From Gentiana macrophylla (lineage: Eukaryota; Streptophyta; Magnoliopsida; Gentianales; Gentianaceae): a DNA stretch of 64,000 bases. The translations under genes were made by a program, and so were the position numbers. Shown here one piece after another: positions 46,093 through 58,147 of this stretch. Within the stretch, counting starts at the first letter, position 1. The number at the start of each line of letters is the position of its first letter. The stretch covers positions 50,037,073 to 50,101,072 of the forward strand of contig CM047808.1 in assembly GCA_026214975.1 (NCBI GenBank), given 5' to 3'. The notes under the pieces were generated by a model. The model did not search any database, was not told the DNA's origin, and saw only the letters and a program-made list of their open reading frames with translations.

Positions 46093-46909
46093 TAGGGCTG
46101 AGCTTGGGTCGGGTTGGGTTCGTTTGGGTTGGGTTTTTACATAGTATAAGTCGGGTTGGTTTACAAAAATACTAACCCAAACCAAACCAAATTATAATAA
46201 AACCCAATGGTTTGGTTCGGGTTGGTTTCAAGTTGGGCTGGGTTTCGGGTTTTAAGCCATAAACAATGTATTTATAATCAAAATTTCATGCTATAAAATC
46301 CTTACACGTATTCCAATTTAAAAACCATATATTCATGTTAATAATCATTAAAGAGAACAATAATTAAAGAATACATTTTTATTGGATGTCATATTACGAG
46401 TCCAATAACTTACAACACAACCAACAATATATGGAGATAGTAAAATAACAGTAGTTAAACGTCAAGGAAAGCTTACATAAAAATTTAAATGTAATAAAAC
46501 ATGTTCATGATTTATATGAACAAAAGATTAAATTCATCAAATAGTTATTTTAATCTGATTCCGATTTACAATCAAGTGAATGAGATTTAATTTGATTGTA
46601 ATTGTCTAACATATATTTCTCCATTTTCAATTATCCCGCCACACAATAAATATTGATCGAAAATTATAATGAATAGAGATTACCCTATTTCATTGGATAT
46701 GAATAGAGTTATCTATTGTAATATTTTTTTCGGGTTGGGTAGGGTCGAACCAAAAAAAGAAACAAAATACCCAAACCAACCCAATAGCATTCGGGTTGGG
46801 TCAGAAACCAACCCAAATTTTTTGGTTTCAATTGGTTTGGGTTATTTTGGGTTGGTTCGGGTTGGGTTTTGGGTTGGTTTGGGTTTGTTGGGTTTTTTGC
46901 TCAGCCCTA
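46093..46909. mobile_element. hAT-type MITE (817 bp)
   Basis: It is bounded by the terminal inverted repeat TAGGGCTGAGC and its complement, and by a perfect 8-bp duplication. Inside each end, many copies of GGGTTGG and AACCCAA form long imperfect inverted subterminal repeats; the middle is AT-rich. It has no transposase, so it would have relied on a hAT transposase supplied elsewhere. The intact duplication suggests that it is not very old. Confidence 0.93.
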
Positions 46910-46917
46910 GCAAATAC
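46910..46917. repeat. MITE target-site duplication, right
   Basis: An exact copy of GCAAATAC. Confidence 0.95.
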
Positions 46918-47115
46918 GATTCATGATTACCTCCTAACATCATGACAACCCGATTCCTAATTATCTCCACGATCATGATCCCCTATCTTAAGGTCGAACT
47001 CCAATCAATATAAGCATGCCATGCTCAAATTTCGGAATGAAATTACTAGTATACCCCCCTAATTATTTTCTGAAACTATGTATGTATATTATCTTGAACA
47101 TTTCCTGACAAATAT

Positions 47116-47187
47116 GTCCTTGTAGCTCAATTGGTTTAGTGCATATTCCTCTATCTTATAGACATGGGTTCAATTGCTAGGAGGTAC
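47116..47187 (+). other. tRNA-like relic or SINE head
   Basis: The segment contains TAGCTCAATTGGTTTAGTGC, close to the tRNA D-arm/A-box, and GGGTTCAATTGC, close to the T-arm/B-box, at the spacing of a tRNA. The acceptor stem pairs only over about four bases and the anticodon stem is poor, so it is not a functional tRNA gene. A degraded tRNA or the head of a tRNA-derived SINE are both possible; no clear SINE tail or target duplication was found. Confidence 0.4.
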
Positions 47188-48490
47188 ATATATTTATCCT
47201 TTTTCTGTTTGTTTTTTATTTTCTCCTTTCTAGTGTATGTAATTTATATTTTCTTCTTTTCTTATTAACATTCTTATTAGAATATTCTCGCAATTCGGCC
47301 CCCCACTGGACTAAATTCATGGGTCCTCCACTGGGTGCAACCTACTATAGATCCATACACTAGTAGCCACGGGTAAGGCCCGATAGTGTGTGTGTTCGGA
47401 AGAGGCCCTTCACTCTTAACAACCATCTTATGGATCAGTGAAGAGATCCACTTTATCTGATCCCACCACACATCGCGATATTGTCTTGTGCCTTACCAAG
47501 AATATGATTGATGCTTTAACTTTTATTACACAAGTATGTATATTATTAATCATTAACTAACCACCTAAGTGATTTCACGTAAAGGCTTACTTAACATTCT
47601 ACTCCCTTGTCTTAGACACATAGAATTAATTTATCCTAATCCTAGCACATACATAGCCAATGACGAGTTCTAACTCACCAAAGCACAAGGCCAAGCCAAA
47701 ATTTCCAACGGTACCGAACTTCAACCTTTCAAGCAAGATGTTCGATGCAAGAAATAAAAGCACTAAAAGCTAATTCTGGGCTTTGTTATCTTCATTTAAC
47801 TTATTTATATCATTATAATAAGGTTAGGAACCAATCGCAACTTTCTACGCTCGAAAATACGTAAAAACGGGTAAAACAGCATTCCTAGGTCATAGGCCCG
47901 TGCCCATGACTGTTGTAACACCTCCTGAACTCTGTGTATCGATAGGCTACCATGATAGGTGTGAACCCATCAAGACAGTAAGCCTATCTACTCGATTTTT
48001 CAATCATATGCGATTTCCATCCATTTCCAATCAAATTTCTAGGCTTTAACAACCCAAAACAGCATAATACTATCAACTAATCATGCTATAACATCTCATA
48101 CATCAAAAGAAATCATAAACAAGTAATTAACATCAAGTCTACTTAACCTAAACATCATAAAACACCACTTATTCAATATGAAAACTCTCTTGCCTTGAAA
48201 TCCAAGCCAAACACTTAAAAGTTTTGAAGCACAACGTTTAACTTCACCAAAACCTATAAAAACACGACCTAAACTTGAATTAACTTGTGTTCAAGGTTTC
48301 TGAACATGAGAACTACGAATTGGCAACTTCCAATCCAAGATTTTATTCAAAAACATCAAGATTCTTTAATTAGGACAAAAATCATACCATTATGGAACTT
48401 CGAATTCTTGGTATCAACACGATTCACTCGTCATGGTGATTGTGAATATCTACTCGAATCTGAAATTTGATAGAAATCCGGTGAGATATG
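47188..48490. other. No gene recognised
   Basis: About 1.3 kb with short frames only. Near 47915 a TTGTAACACCTCC sequence resembles the start of some gypsy LTRs, but no second end or primer site was found. Repeats of ACACTAT and polypyrimidine tracts are present without clear structure. Confidence 0.4.
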
Positions 48491-48790
48491 TGTCATGAAC
48501 CGAGCTGTTTTTCTATTTTTATAAGGCCCGGCTCACTTTCCTGTAATGTTCCATTTCCTTTTATAGAAGGGTAGGTTGTTAAGCATACTCTCTATTGTTT
48601 GTTAGTTTGTTGATGAGAATGGCATTTATAAGCTCACTGATGCCTTTTGCTATGGCATGGAATAAAATCTATTATTTTCCCCCTCTAATTTTTCTGTTCT
48701 TTCTGTTCATCTCCCTCCTCCCCTTTTCCCTCTTCCTATTCTGCAAAGTTACTATCTTATTTTACCATTTTCGGAGCTCATTTCATAACA
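48491..48790 (+). repeat. Element E 5' LTR (300 bp)
   Basis: It starts TGTCATGAACC and ends TTCATAACA, giving TG...CA ends with a near-inverted TGTCATG/CATAACA pair. A TATA-like TTTTTATAAGG lies near 48516 and a pyrimidine-rich tract occupies 48670-48740. The primer site follows at 48793. Confidence 0.8.
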
Positions 48791-48792
48791 AT

Positions 48793-48804
48793 TGGTATTA
48801 GAGC
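48793..48804 (+). promoter_or_regulatory. Element E primer-binding site
   Basis: TGGTATTAGAGC differs at one base from the initiator-Met tRNA site TGGTATCAGAGC and starts two bases after the LTR. Confidence 0.85.
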
Positions 48805-48831
48805 GACAATCCTCGACCTCTGGCAGACAGA

Positions 48832-49755
48832 ATGCGATCAAAAACCACCGACGAAATCCTGAAAACCCAAGCAAAAATCAATGAAGAGTTCTTCAAATTC
48901 AAGGCAGAATTTAAAGAAGATATGGCTCAATTTCAGTCAAAGCACCAGAACGACATAGACGGAATCCACTCTCAGCTTGCATCTATGATGACAGTGCTGA
49001 AGGAACTCCGGGAAGACAAAAACAAAACTCCGGCCGCCGTAGACGACAGATCTGCACCTCTGCTTCCCACGCCGTCCTCATCCATTATCAAGCATACTCC
49101 GGCTACCCAAATTGTTAAAGCCGATTTTGAGTCTTATGAAGTCAAACACCATAAATTGGACTTCCCAACATTTGACGGAACCAATCCCAGAGGCTGGATT
49201 AGGCATTGTGAGAGGTACTTCCACATAAATCGGACCCCGGACGATCATAAGGTTGGGTTGGTTGAGATATACTTGAAGGGGTTGGCCGATTCGTGGTATG
49301 GAGGATGGAGACCTGAATTTCCCACTGTGTCCTGGCATTTCTTCAATAGAGAGGTGTGTAGGCGGTTTTGTAACAAGGCCCTTGAAGATGTTCTAGACGA
49401 ATTTGAGAAGCTTAAGCAAATTGGAACAGTGGAAGAATATTTAGCCAGATTCGAAGACTTAAGACCCTGGTGAAGGAATCCAACCCAGATTTGCCCGATT
49501 CATACTATGTGAACAGATTCATAGGTGGTCTCAACACCGATATTAAAGCACTAGTCCGGTTGATGGAGCCCAAAACCATCATTAAAGCCTTAGAAATTGC
49601 CAGAGCTTAGGAGGTGTTATCAGATACTATTGTACTGAAGGCTAAGGGAACTTCCAAATTCCCAATCACTAATACTGTTAAGAAACCCCCTGATCTTAGA
49701 CCCACTAATACTTTCAACAGATCAATTACACCTGCTCAATTGCAAGAGAAACGTG
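48832..49755 (+). pseudogene. Element E gypsy Gag, cut by element D
   Basis: Gag assembles the virus-like particle. From the ATG at 48832 the first 90 residues form a charged, probably helical head, followed by the gypsy Gag core: KLDFPTFDGTNPRGWIRHCERYF near residues 107-129, LADSWYGGW near 152, and LDEFEKLKQIGTVEEYLARFE near 189. The frame ends at 49473 by a one-base shift; the next frame continues with SYYVNRFIGGL and ALEIARA, then a stop at 49608. A Lys/Pro-rich segment follows. At 49756 it is interrupted by the LTR of element D. The head without a zinc knuckle in view is normal, as the knuckle would lie beyond the interruption. Confidence 0.85.
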
Positions 49756-51889
49756 TGATGTATTATTTTTATATGATTAAAAATACGTTATATTATTATG
49801 TTTTATCAACGAATTCTATATGAAATATATGAAATTATGATATAAAATGTTAATCTTTATAATTTAGAGTATTTAGTAATAATAGTAATAAAAAGTTGTA
49901 ATTTTGTACCGATTTTAGTAAATCGGAGTGTAAGTAATCAAATTTACGTGGGTATTTGTGGTATTTTATTGCAGATTTATAAACCAAGACCCCGAGAATC
50001 GACATATTGAAGTTTAATCATATCTCTGGAATGATTTAAAGAGTGCCACAAGTTTAAATGGTCAATTGAATAGCATAAGTGGATAAGTGGCCAACCAATC
50101 TGGATAAGTAATAATAGAGAAATATCTTCGACAAACGAATGGCTCATCAAAATGATATTTTGAGAAAAAGTGTTCTTCACGAAAGTTGTAGATTTTCCGA
50201 GAGTTTTCCAATGCAATTTAAATTATGAAGATTGGAGGTCTACAACTTAAAGCGGTGATCAAGTGGCTAATCGATTTGGATTAATAAAAATCCCGTAAAA
50301 GCTTCGGAGGAACACGAGGTTATCAAGAAAGCGTTATACGGAGAAGAGTCCTTCATGAAAGTTGTAGAGTTTCTCGAGATCTTAATTTTGGCATTTCGTT
50401 TGCAATTTTGGAGATCGAACTCGAGATATGAATTTTACAAGTTATATATAATTATATCAACGCACATCTTTGAGTTAATCAAGAAGGTGGGAGTCATCAT
50501 TAGTCGGACCGAGCCGGCCTAATACCGGACAGTCCGGCCTTTGCCAATTTGCCTATATAAAGAGCAGCAGCAGAGTAAAGCAGAATCGATGTACCAAAAT
50601 ATATATAACACTCTCATATATATATTCTCCTCTCCTCTCTTTTCTTTTTTATTTTTAGTTGTAGTTGTAAATAAGGCCTTACGCCGTAATAATGTAGTTT
50701 TAGTATCGTTGTAATGCTCGGGAAAATCTCGGAAGTCGGTTTTGCTAAAGAAGTTGTAATGTCCGGAAGATACAATTTCGAATCAACCGCCCGTATTCGG
50801 GTAACTTTTCTTAAGTATTTATGTTTGTTTTGTATTTTTCGTTGTTATAATGTTTTTAGGCTAAATATAATCTTGGCCAAAACTATGTAATCGGTTTTAT
50901 TTCGATCTTTTCGTTAAAGAAATGTTGTTAAGTTAAAATGACTAAAATTGAGTTAATTGAATCTTTTTCTATTTTGATCGTATTCGTATTGGCGTATTTA
51001 ATTGATCCGAGAATTCATAATCTAATTATGAATTGGCGCCTCGTAGTCGAATATGAAATAAAAGATAGAAAAACCGGAGGGTAAAATTGGCCGTGTGAAC
51101 AACGTGATAACGAAATCCGATTTCCTAACCGGGGGTAAATTTGTTTTGGGAGAAATGAATTTTATTATAATTTGTACTCGAGATCGTAATAATGTTAAAT
51201 CATCAGTTTAATTGAAACTTAAACCGGAAAGTTAAATCGTCCGGCCTTGACAACGGAGCCTTTAAAATAAAATTGACCGCTTTTGTGAGCGGAATGACTC
51301 CTTTTATCTAAAGGTAGATTTGTACTCGGGACTGTTGATTAATTCGTTTACCGTAATGATTTGTGGACCTTGGGTGATGCAATGGACATATGACAATTTC
51401 ATACGCTTTCGTGTGAGGAGGAATTGTTTACCTCGAGAGTGCACCGTTTCACTTACTCAATTGGACCTAAAATAAAAGGAGAGATCGAACACATTTCAAT
51501 TAATCGAAAAGATTGTATAAACCAATTATATAAGTTTTGGTGATTCTCTAAAATATCATTTAATATATTGGTACCTATATATTTATATCTATATATATAC
51601 TTTGCAATTTATGTACATCTATATATATTTATATATCTATATATATTATATTAGAATAACTTTTAAATTACGTATTTATTTTATGTTAACTAGAATAGTA
51701 GTGATACGTGTTATAAAATTGCGATTTAGATCGAGTTAATAATGACTCTTTGGTGTTTGACCACACGTAAAAGAAATTACCAAGTTCCCGAGGATTCGAC
51801 ACGACTCATCATACTAGCACCACAATTTGACCCGGTACACTTTGCCGGTTAGGATCTGTATAGCCTAGAAAAGGTCCGTCGACTTTACA
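49756..51889 (+). repeat. Element D 5' LTR (about 2134 bp)
   Basis: It starts TGATGTATTATTTTT, as does the 3' LTR at 63934, and ends CTTTACA before the primer site. TATATAA lies at 50554-50560, followed by a GCAGCAGCAG segment and a pyrimidine-rich tract. A GGACCG-rich motif (50505-50540) lies 14 bp upstream of the TATA box. Confidence 0.88.
50505..50540 (+). promoter_or_regulatory. GGACCG-rich motif before LTR TATA box
   Basis: The segment contains CGGACCGAGCCGGCC and ACCGGACAGTCCGGCC, two GC-rich imperfect palindromes in an AT-rich LTR. Close relatives occur at 58941-58976 and 61213-61246 inside the same element. Role inferred from position only: possible upstream promoter element. Confidence 0.5.
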
Positions 51890-51907
51890 GCGCCGTTGCC
51901 GGGAACG
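51890..51907 (+). promoter_or_regulatory. Element D primer-binding site, Asp tRNA type
   Basis: GCGCCGTTGCCGGGAAC next to the LTR end matches most of TGGCGCCGTTGCCGGGGA, the site typical of Athila and related gypsy elements. The first two bases (TG) are replaced by CA. Confidence 0.85.
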
Positions 51908-52221
51908 TCGCTAATTTCTTTTTATGTGTCTATGGTTACTACTTGTATTAGCTTAAAATTCTAGAGAATAAGTCAACACTTTTCTTATCTCATTTCTATT
52001 TTATTTTTAGTTGGTTGTTACCTTTTAGGAAAATTACCAATTTTACTACTATCAATTTCGTGTTATTTTCTATTTTCGTTAGTTGATGACCGAAGTGGTA
52101 AGGCCCTCTCGTTCTTATAAGCTGACATAAACACTTACGAAGGCGCTAAAGTAGAGAGTAGCGCGGTCATACTAGTCAGGGAAATCCTGACCAAGAATCA
52201 TCTTCAAACAGAAATACGAGA

Positions 52222-53480
52222 ATGGCTGAAATCAGTGATGAAACACCTGAACAAGGGCTGGAACATGCTCTAGGGCATGGACAAAACCCTGTTAACCCTA
52301 ATAATAATAATAATAATAATAATAGAAATAATCAAAATCGGAACCAGAATAATCGTAATAATCCACCAAACCCAAGACCTATCTGTGATCAAACCGTAAG
52401 AAGAAACCAGACTAATAATCCCATACTTTTACCTAATGAAGGAGCGAATAATTTCGAAATTAAGTCTCATCTTTTTGGTTTAATTGACGCAAGAGCCCAA
52501 TTCTAGGAGAGGATGATGAAGATCCACATCATCATCTCTATCTTTTGAAGAAGCGTGCAATCTGACCAAAAGTCAAGGTGCTCATAAGGAATTAACGAGA
52601 ATGACTATGTTTCCTTTTTTTCTTTAAAAGGGCGAGGCCGAGATTGGTTTATGTCTCTTCCACATCATTCACTTACTAGTTGGGAGGAGATTCAAACTGA
52701 ATTTACGAAACAATATTTCACTCTGGACGGAATTTGGAATTAAAAGTCGAGGTTGCTAACTTTAGACAAGGATCGAAGAAGCGGCTTGGGAATGCGTGGG
52801 AAAGATTTAAAAATTGTTAGAGCGTGTCGATCATGGTTATTCCTTAGATATGCAAATTCAACTCTTACGTCGTAAATTGAGAAAAGACTCACGTGCGGAT
52901 GTAGATCATGCATGTGGTGGTTCGATTAATGATGAGTGAAGCTCAAGCGTTTACGATGCTATAGAAAAGATTTCCAAAAATAACAGAATGTGGGAAACCG
53001 GTTCTAGCACCGGAAAAGTAGCTTTTTGCAGGAGAATGTACGCGTCTAATACGGAAGTTCTAGCACACTTGGAGAATTTGAGTAGGAAATTTGATGGTTT
53101 ACAAATGAATAAGAACCAAAATTCAGAAAATAGTACACCAAATGAATACTCAAGTCATGATAATGTGGCATTAGGGAGTGAAGAACCAACGGGATATTCA
53201 AGAGAGGAGGTGAGTTTTCTTCAAGACATAGAATTTGAACAATGCGTATTCAAACTCGTTTAATGCTATTAGAAGAGATCATCCTACTTATCGATGGTCC
53301 GAAAACCCTAGTAAGCCAGGACAACCGCCATATCCGGTCCCATATAGGAATAATAACCAAGTTTATCAAGAAAATACATCTAATCGAATTTACAATCATT
53401 ACCAAGATCCTATCCTCGAGCATACCACTCAAAGTATACCGGTAACTCGAGTTCAACTCAACTGCAGAAGGAGTTGAAAA
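52222..53480 (+). pseudogene. Element D Gag, frameshifted
   Basis: Gag of an Athila-like element. From the ATG at 52222 a poly-Asn stretch encoded by AAT repeats (about residues 27-45) precedes the core start NFEIKSHLFGLI. The frame stops at 52504. Further pieces in other frames read DPHHHLYLFEEACN, then MTMFPFF and LRRKLRKDSR. The frame 52988-53263 adds a C-terminal region (ALGSEEPTGYSREEVSFLQ), and 53235-53477 a Pro/Asn-rich tail (RWSENPSKPGQPPYP) of the kind found at the Gag end in this group. No zinc knuckle was found. At least four frame changes interrupt it. Confidence 0.75.
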
Positions 53481-53749
53481 ATGGGAAAAACTAATGGAAA
53501 ATATGATGGGTGTAGTATCTACTCAAGCTAAGAATATGGAAACAATGATGACTTCTATTAGTACAGTCCACTAAAGATATGAGTACAATAAAAACATCTA
53601 TGAGTGGACATGATACCGAGAATGAGAACAATAGAAGCCTCATTGAGGAATATGGAAGATCATTTGAGTAGGGAAGGTGAGCGTAACAGCAGTAGACCCC
53701 GGGAGGATTACCAAGCAACAACGCGAGAAAACCAAGAGAGGTAAATGTT

Positions 53750-54960
53750 GTGGTTACGAGAAGTAGGAAGCTTAGTGGAAGCAATGGAGTAGAAAACTTT
53801 GGGAATAATGAAGTAGAAAATGATTTAGATGGAAAGAATGATGAAACTAAAGATAAAGATGAATTCAGCGGCGAGGAAGAAGAAATTATAGATAATTTCT
53901 TGAAAAGGAATAAGTTTGGAACACTGAAAATGAAGGTGAAAATTGGGTAAAAATCCTAGGATTTTGAAAGACCCTATGGATAAAGATTTAAGGAATTTAT
54001 TCAAGGAACATGTTAGAATAAATGAGAAAGCAGGAAGAACCGAAAAAATCTGAAGTAGAGATTGATTAGGAACAATTTAAAGGAAAAATTCAAGAACACG
54101 AAACATGGCGACTAAGTAATACTCAAAGGTTTAAGGAAAAAGGAAAGAGAAATTGACTAAGGAGCCAAAGATTATAGATTTAGAATCTTTACCCTACCCT
54201 CCTAAAGATCAAATCAAAAGGCAAAAGCGATAAAAGTATGCTCGTTTCCTTGATACTTTTCGTCATCTTCATGTTAATATCCTGTTATTGAAGCTCGATT
54301 AATATATACGCCTATGGAAAGTTTACGAAAGAGATACTATCAAATAAGAAAAAATTAGAGGAATATGAGAATATATGCCTAAATGAAGAATGTTACGCAG
54401 TCTGCAGCATAAGTTACCACCTAAACTGAAAGATCCTGGAAGTTTTACGATTCCATGTGAAATTGGAGGATTTCTTTTTAAGAAAGTCTTATGTGATCTT
54501 GGAGCTAGTATAAATCTCATGTCTTATGAGGATTATAAAAAGCTAGGCATAGGAAAGCTTACTAAGACTGAAATGACTCTGCAAATGGCAGATAGATCGA
54601 TTAAGTACCCTAAAGGAATGATTAAGGATGTACTGGTTAAAGTAGACAAATTCTATTTTCCAGTAGATTTTGTAGTTATGGAAATGGAAGAAGGATATTC
54701 AGGCGCTCTTATTCTAGGTCGTCCATTTCTAGCTACTGGGAAGAACTTTAATCGATGTTCATAAAGGAGAGTTAATTTTGAGAGTCAATGAAGATGAAGT
54801 TGCTTTCAATATTTTTAAAGCTATGAACCATCCATATACATCACCAGAATCATGTTCTTTTATAGAAGATATTCATTACATCTATGATAATCGATTACCA
54901 ACTTTTGAAGACAGTTAGAAGAATGCTTAACTCTGTCTATCTATAAAGAAGATGAGGAAG
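53750..54960 (+). pseudogene. Element D pol: protease region
   Basis: The protease cleaves the polyprotein. The frame 54390-54764 contains PGSFTIPCEIG, then the active-site segment LCDLGASINLMS with D36, and LILGRPFLATGKNF near its end, the second conserved block. DLGAS in place of DTGA is usual for the Athila group. Upstream, an acidic linker (53750-53950) with many D/E/K residues joins Gag to the protease. One frameshift near 54765 follows the GRPF block, and others lie near 53950-54390. Confidence 0.85.
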
Positions 54961-56660
54961 ACATTGAAATGAAAGAGATAATCCTTTCTCTAGATAAAGG
55001 AAGCTTTACTTTTAAGCCACCATGGCATAAGTATTTGGAGTTAGAACTAGAAGGACCGGTTCTTAAATCATCAATAGAAGATCCGCCAAAGAATCTGGAA
55101 TTGAAACCGTTACCTTTAAATCGAAATATGCTTTTCTAGAAAGCGATAATCTATTACCGATTATTATTTCATCTACTTTAAGCGGCGACAAGAAGATCAA
55201 TTAATAAGAATGTTAAGAAAGCATAAGAAAGCTTTTGGATGGACGATTGCCGATATTCGAGGTATTAGCCACGAGATTTGTGTTCATAAGATAATTACGA
55301 AAGAAGATGCTAAACCTTGTATTCAACATAACGCCGCCTCAACCCGAATTTCTGATTAATCATTAAGAAAGAGGTCATTAAGCTATTAGAAATGGGAATA
55401 ATCTTTCTATATCGAGATAGTGAATGGGTGAGTCCAACTCAAGTTGTACCAAAGAAAGGAGGTTTCACGGTGAAAGAGAATGATAAGAATGAATGGATTC
55501 CAACAAGGGAAATTACAGGATATCGAATGTGCATTGATTTTAGAAAACTAAATGATCATACTAAGAAAGATCATCATCCACTTCCATTCATAGTTCAAAT
55601 GTTGGAGCGTTTAAGTGGTCATAAATATTCTTTGTTTCTTAGATGGTTATTCAAAGTTATTTCTGAGATCTTCATTGCGAGGAGATAGGAAAGACTACTT
55701 TCACATGTCCTTATGGAACTTTTGCGTATAAAAGAATGCCGTTTGGTTTATGTAATGCTCACACGTTTCAAAGATGTATGATGTCTATATTTTACGATAT
55801 GGTTGAGAAATTCTTAGAAATTTTATGGACGACTTTAGTGTTTATGGAGATTCTTTTGGTAAATGTTTGTCGCACTTAGAAAGAGTTCTACAAGCGTTGT
55901 GAGGATACCAATTTAGTTCTAAAGCGGGAAAAATGTCATTTAATGGTATCGAAGGAATTGTTTTAGGTCATAGAATCTCTCGAAATAGGAATTGAAGTTG
56001 ATAAAGCTAAAGTCGAGGTGATTGAAAAATTACCACCACCAGTTAATCTAAGGACTCTAAGAGGATTTCTTGGACATGCGAGGATTTTATAGGAGATTTA
56101 TTGTGATTTTTCAAAGATAGCAAAACCTCTAAGTCATTTGCTTGAAAAGAAGTACCTTTTAACTTTGATAGTAAATGTATGGAAGCATTTAAGACCCTGA
56201 AAGCGAAGTTGATTACTGCACCAGTATTGGTAGCACCAGAGTGGAATTTACCTTTTGAAATAATGTGTGATGCTAGTGATTTAGCTGTAGGAGCTGTTTT
56301 AGGTCAAAGGTATAATAGAATTCTCAAAGCTATTTACTATGCATCCCATACATTAAACGCAAACTCGACTTAATTATGCAAACTGCGAGAAAGGAGGCTG
56401 TTGGCTGTGATTTTTGCCTTAGATAAGTTTAGATCGTATATTGTTGGTTCTAAGGTAATAGTCTACATGAGACCATTCGACTCAAGTATTTCTTGAGTAA
56501 GAAGGATGCGAAACCACGTCTTCTTAGATGGATTCTCCTACTTCAAGAATTTGATATTGAAATTAAAGATAAAAAAGGAAGTGAGAATGTAGTAGCGGAT
56601 CATCTAAGTAGAATGGAGGGCGAGGAAGAGATAGGAATGAAATTAAAGATTCATTTCGAT
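54961..56660 (+). pseudogene. Element D pol: reverse transcriptase and RNase H
   Basis: The RT and RNase H of a gypsy element are read in several frames. Clear segments are GEWVSPTQVVPKKGG-type sequence (WVSPTQVVPKKGG near 55420), CIDFRKLNDHTKKDHHPLPFI near 55530-55590, GTFAYKRMPFGLCNA near 55720-55755, a FMDDFSVYGDS-type active-site block (the second half, DDFSVYGDSF, near 55828), and RGFLGH near 56060. The RNase H begins at 56179 with MEAFKTLKAKL and holds CDASDLAVGAVLGQ near 56265, then VADHLSRME near 56590. Catalytic motifs are mostly present but at least six frame changes occur. Confidence 0.85.
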
Positions 56661-57960
56661 GAACAACTATTTAGAATAGATACTCCTTCAACCATGCAAT
56701 TATTAAAAATAGAATTCCCTCTAAGGAAATCTCACCTTGGTTTGGAGATATCATTAATTACTTAACTTTGTGATTATATTCCGTCTCATTGGACTTGGCA
56801 ATGAAAAAGAAATTCTTTTACGACTTAAAATTTTATTCTTGGGAAGAACGGACCTTTTCCGTAAATGTTCGGATGGGATAATCGAGAAAATGTGTGCTGA
56901 TAATGAAATTTTAAGTATTTTATCGTTTTGTCATGATCGCGAGGCGGAGGTCATCATGGAGGATGGAAAAGCGCTTTTAAAGTTTTACAATGTGGTTTTA
57001 TTGGCCTACACTATATAAAGATGCTTATACATATGTTAAATCTTGTGAATCTTGTCAAAAATGGGGAAATGTATCTAAAAACATGAAATGCCTATGCAAC
57101 CTATTTTAGAATGTGCGTTATTTGATGTTTGGGGTATAGATTTCATGGGACCTTTTCCTATATCGTTTGGAAAAAGATTTATTCTTGTAATGGTAGATTA
57201 TGTTTCAAAATGGGTAGAAAGTGAAGCTCTTCCCACTAATGATACCAAGGTTGTCATACGATTCCTTAAAAGAACATATTCACTAGATATGGCATTCGAG
57301 GGCGATCATTAGCGATAGAGGTTCACACTTTTGTAATAGACCATTTACTAAGTTAGTTGAGAAATATGGTGTAACACATAAACTAGGAACGCCCTATCAT
57401 CCATAAACCGGTGGTCGAGGTAGAGGTGTCAAATAGAGATCAAAAGAATCGTGGAAAAAAGCAGTTGATTCAAATCGTAAAAGCGGGCAATTAAATTAGA
57501 TGATGCGTTATGGCGTCTGAGCGACTTTTAAAACACCAATTGGTTGTTCTCCTATAAGCTAGTCTTTGGTAAGTCATGTCATCTCCGGTTGAGTTAGAAC
57601 ACCGAGCCTTACGGGCTATTAGATTTCTAAATTTCGATCCTAAGGCATCGGTGATCATAGATTGCTTCAATTGTGAGAACTAGAAGAATTTCGTCTCGAT
57701 TCTTATGAAAACGCTCGAATCTACAAGGAGCATACGAAGTCTTTCCATGATAAGAGAATCTTTAGCGTGAGTTCCATGTAGGTGATCGAGTGCTTTTGTA
57801 CAATTCACGTTTAAAGTTGTTTCGGGTAAGCTTAAATCAAGATGGGCGAGTCCATTTAAAGTAACACGGGTTTACAAAGCTGGTTTGTTGGACTAAGCGA
57901 TGGAAATACAACTTTTATAGCCAATGGACACAGAGTAAAGTTATTTGTGGAGGAGAAGGA
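56661..57960 (+). pseudogene. Element D pol: integrase
   Basis: The integrase zinc region is visible as CESCQKWG near 57040. The catalytic core follows with D in GIDFMGPFP (57130-57160), D in SDRGSHFCN (about 57308-57335) and E in a VEVSNREIK-type segment near 57418, so all three acidic residues are traceable although in different frames. A C-terminal segment (LPVELEHRALRAI near 57580, and KSRWASPFKV near 57835) is the usual end in Athila-like elements. Stops and frameshifts occur between these blocks. Confidence 0.85.
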
Positions 57961-58147
57961 ATCACCTTTGAAAGAAGAAATAATGCTCTTGATTGATCCC
58001 CGACAAAGAAAAGCAGAGGAAAAATGAAAAACTGAAAAGCAGAGAAACTGGAATCAGCCGAATACCAGGTGCTATCTATCTTTCTGTAATTTTAATTATG
58101 TTTAAACTCTTTTCGTCTTTTACCGGATAGGCGTAAAAAGAAGCTGG

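Larger units (their letters stand above)
48491..49755 (+). mobile_element. Element E, gypsy retrotransposon interrupted by D
   Basis: A 300-bp LTR, an initiator-Met primer site and a Gag frame are present. At 49756 the LTR of element D begins inside the region after Gag; the rest of element E lies beyond the window. Confidence 0.85.

Noticed and set aside
46669..46926. 85-codon frame rich in Gly, Val and Leu
   Set aside because: It is the GGGTTGG subterminal repeat of the MITE in translation and runs across the element end.
47116..47187. Functional tRNA gene
   Set aside because: The acceptor and anticodon stems do not pair properly, so only a relic or SINE head is claimed.
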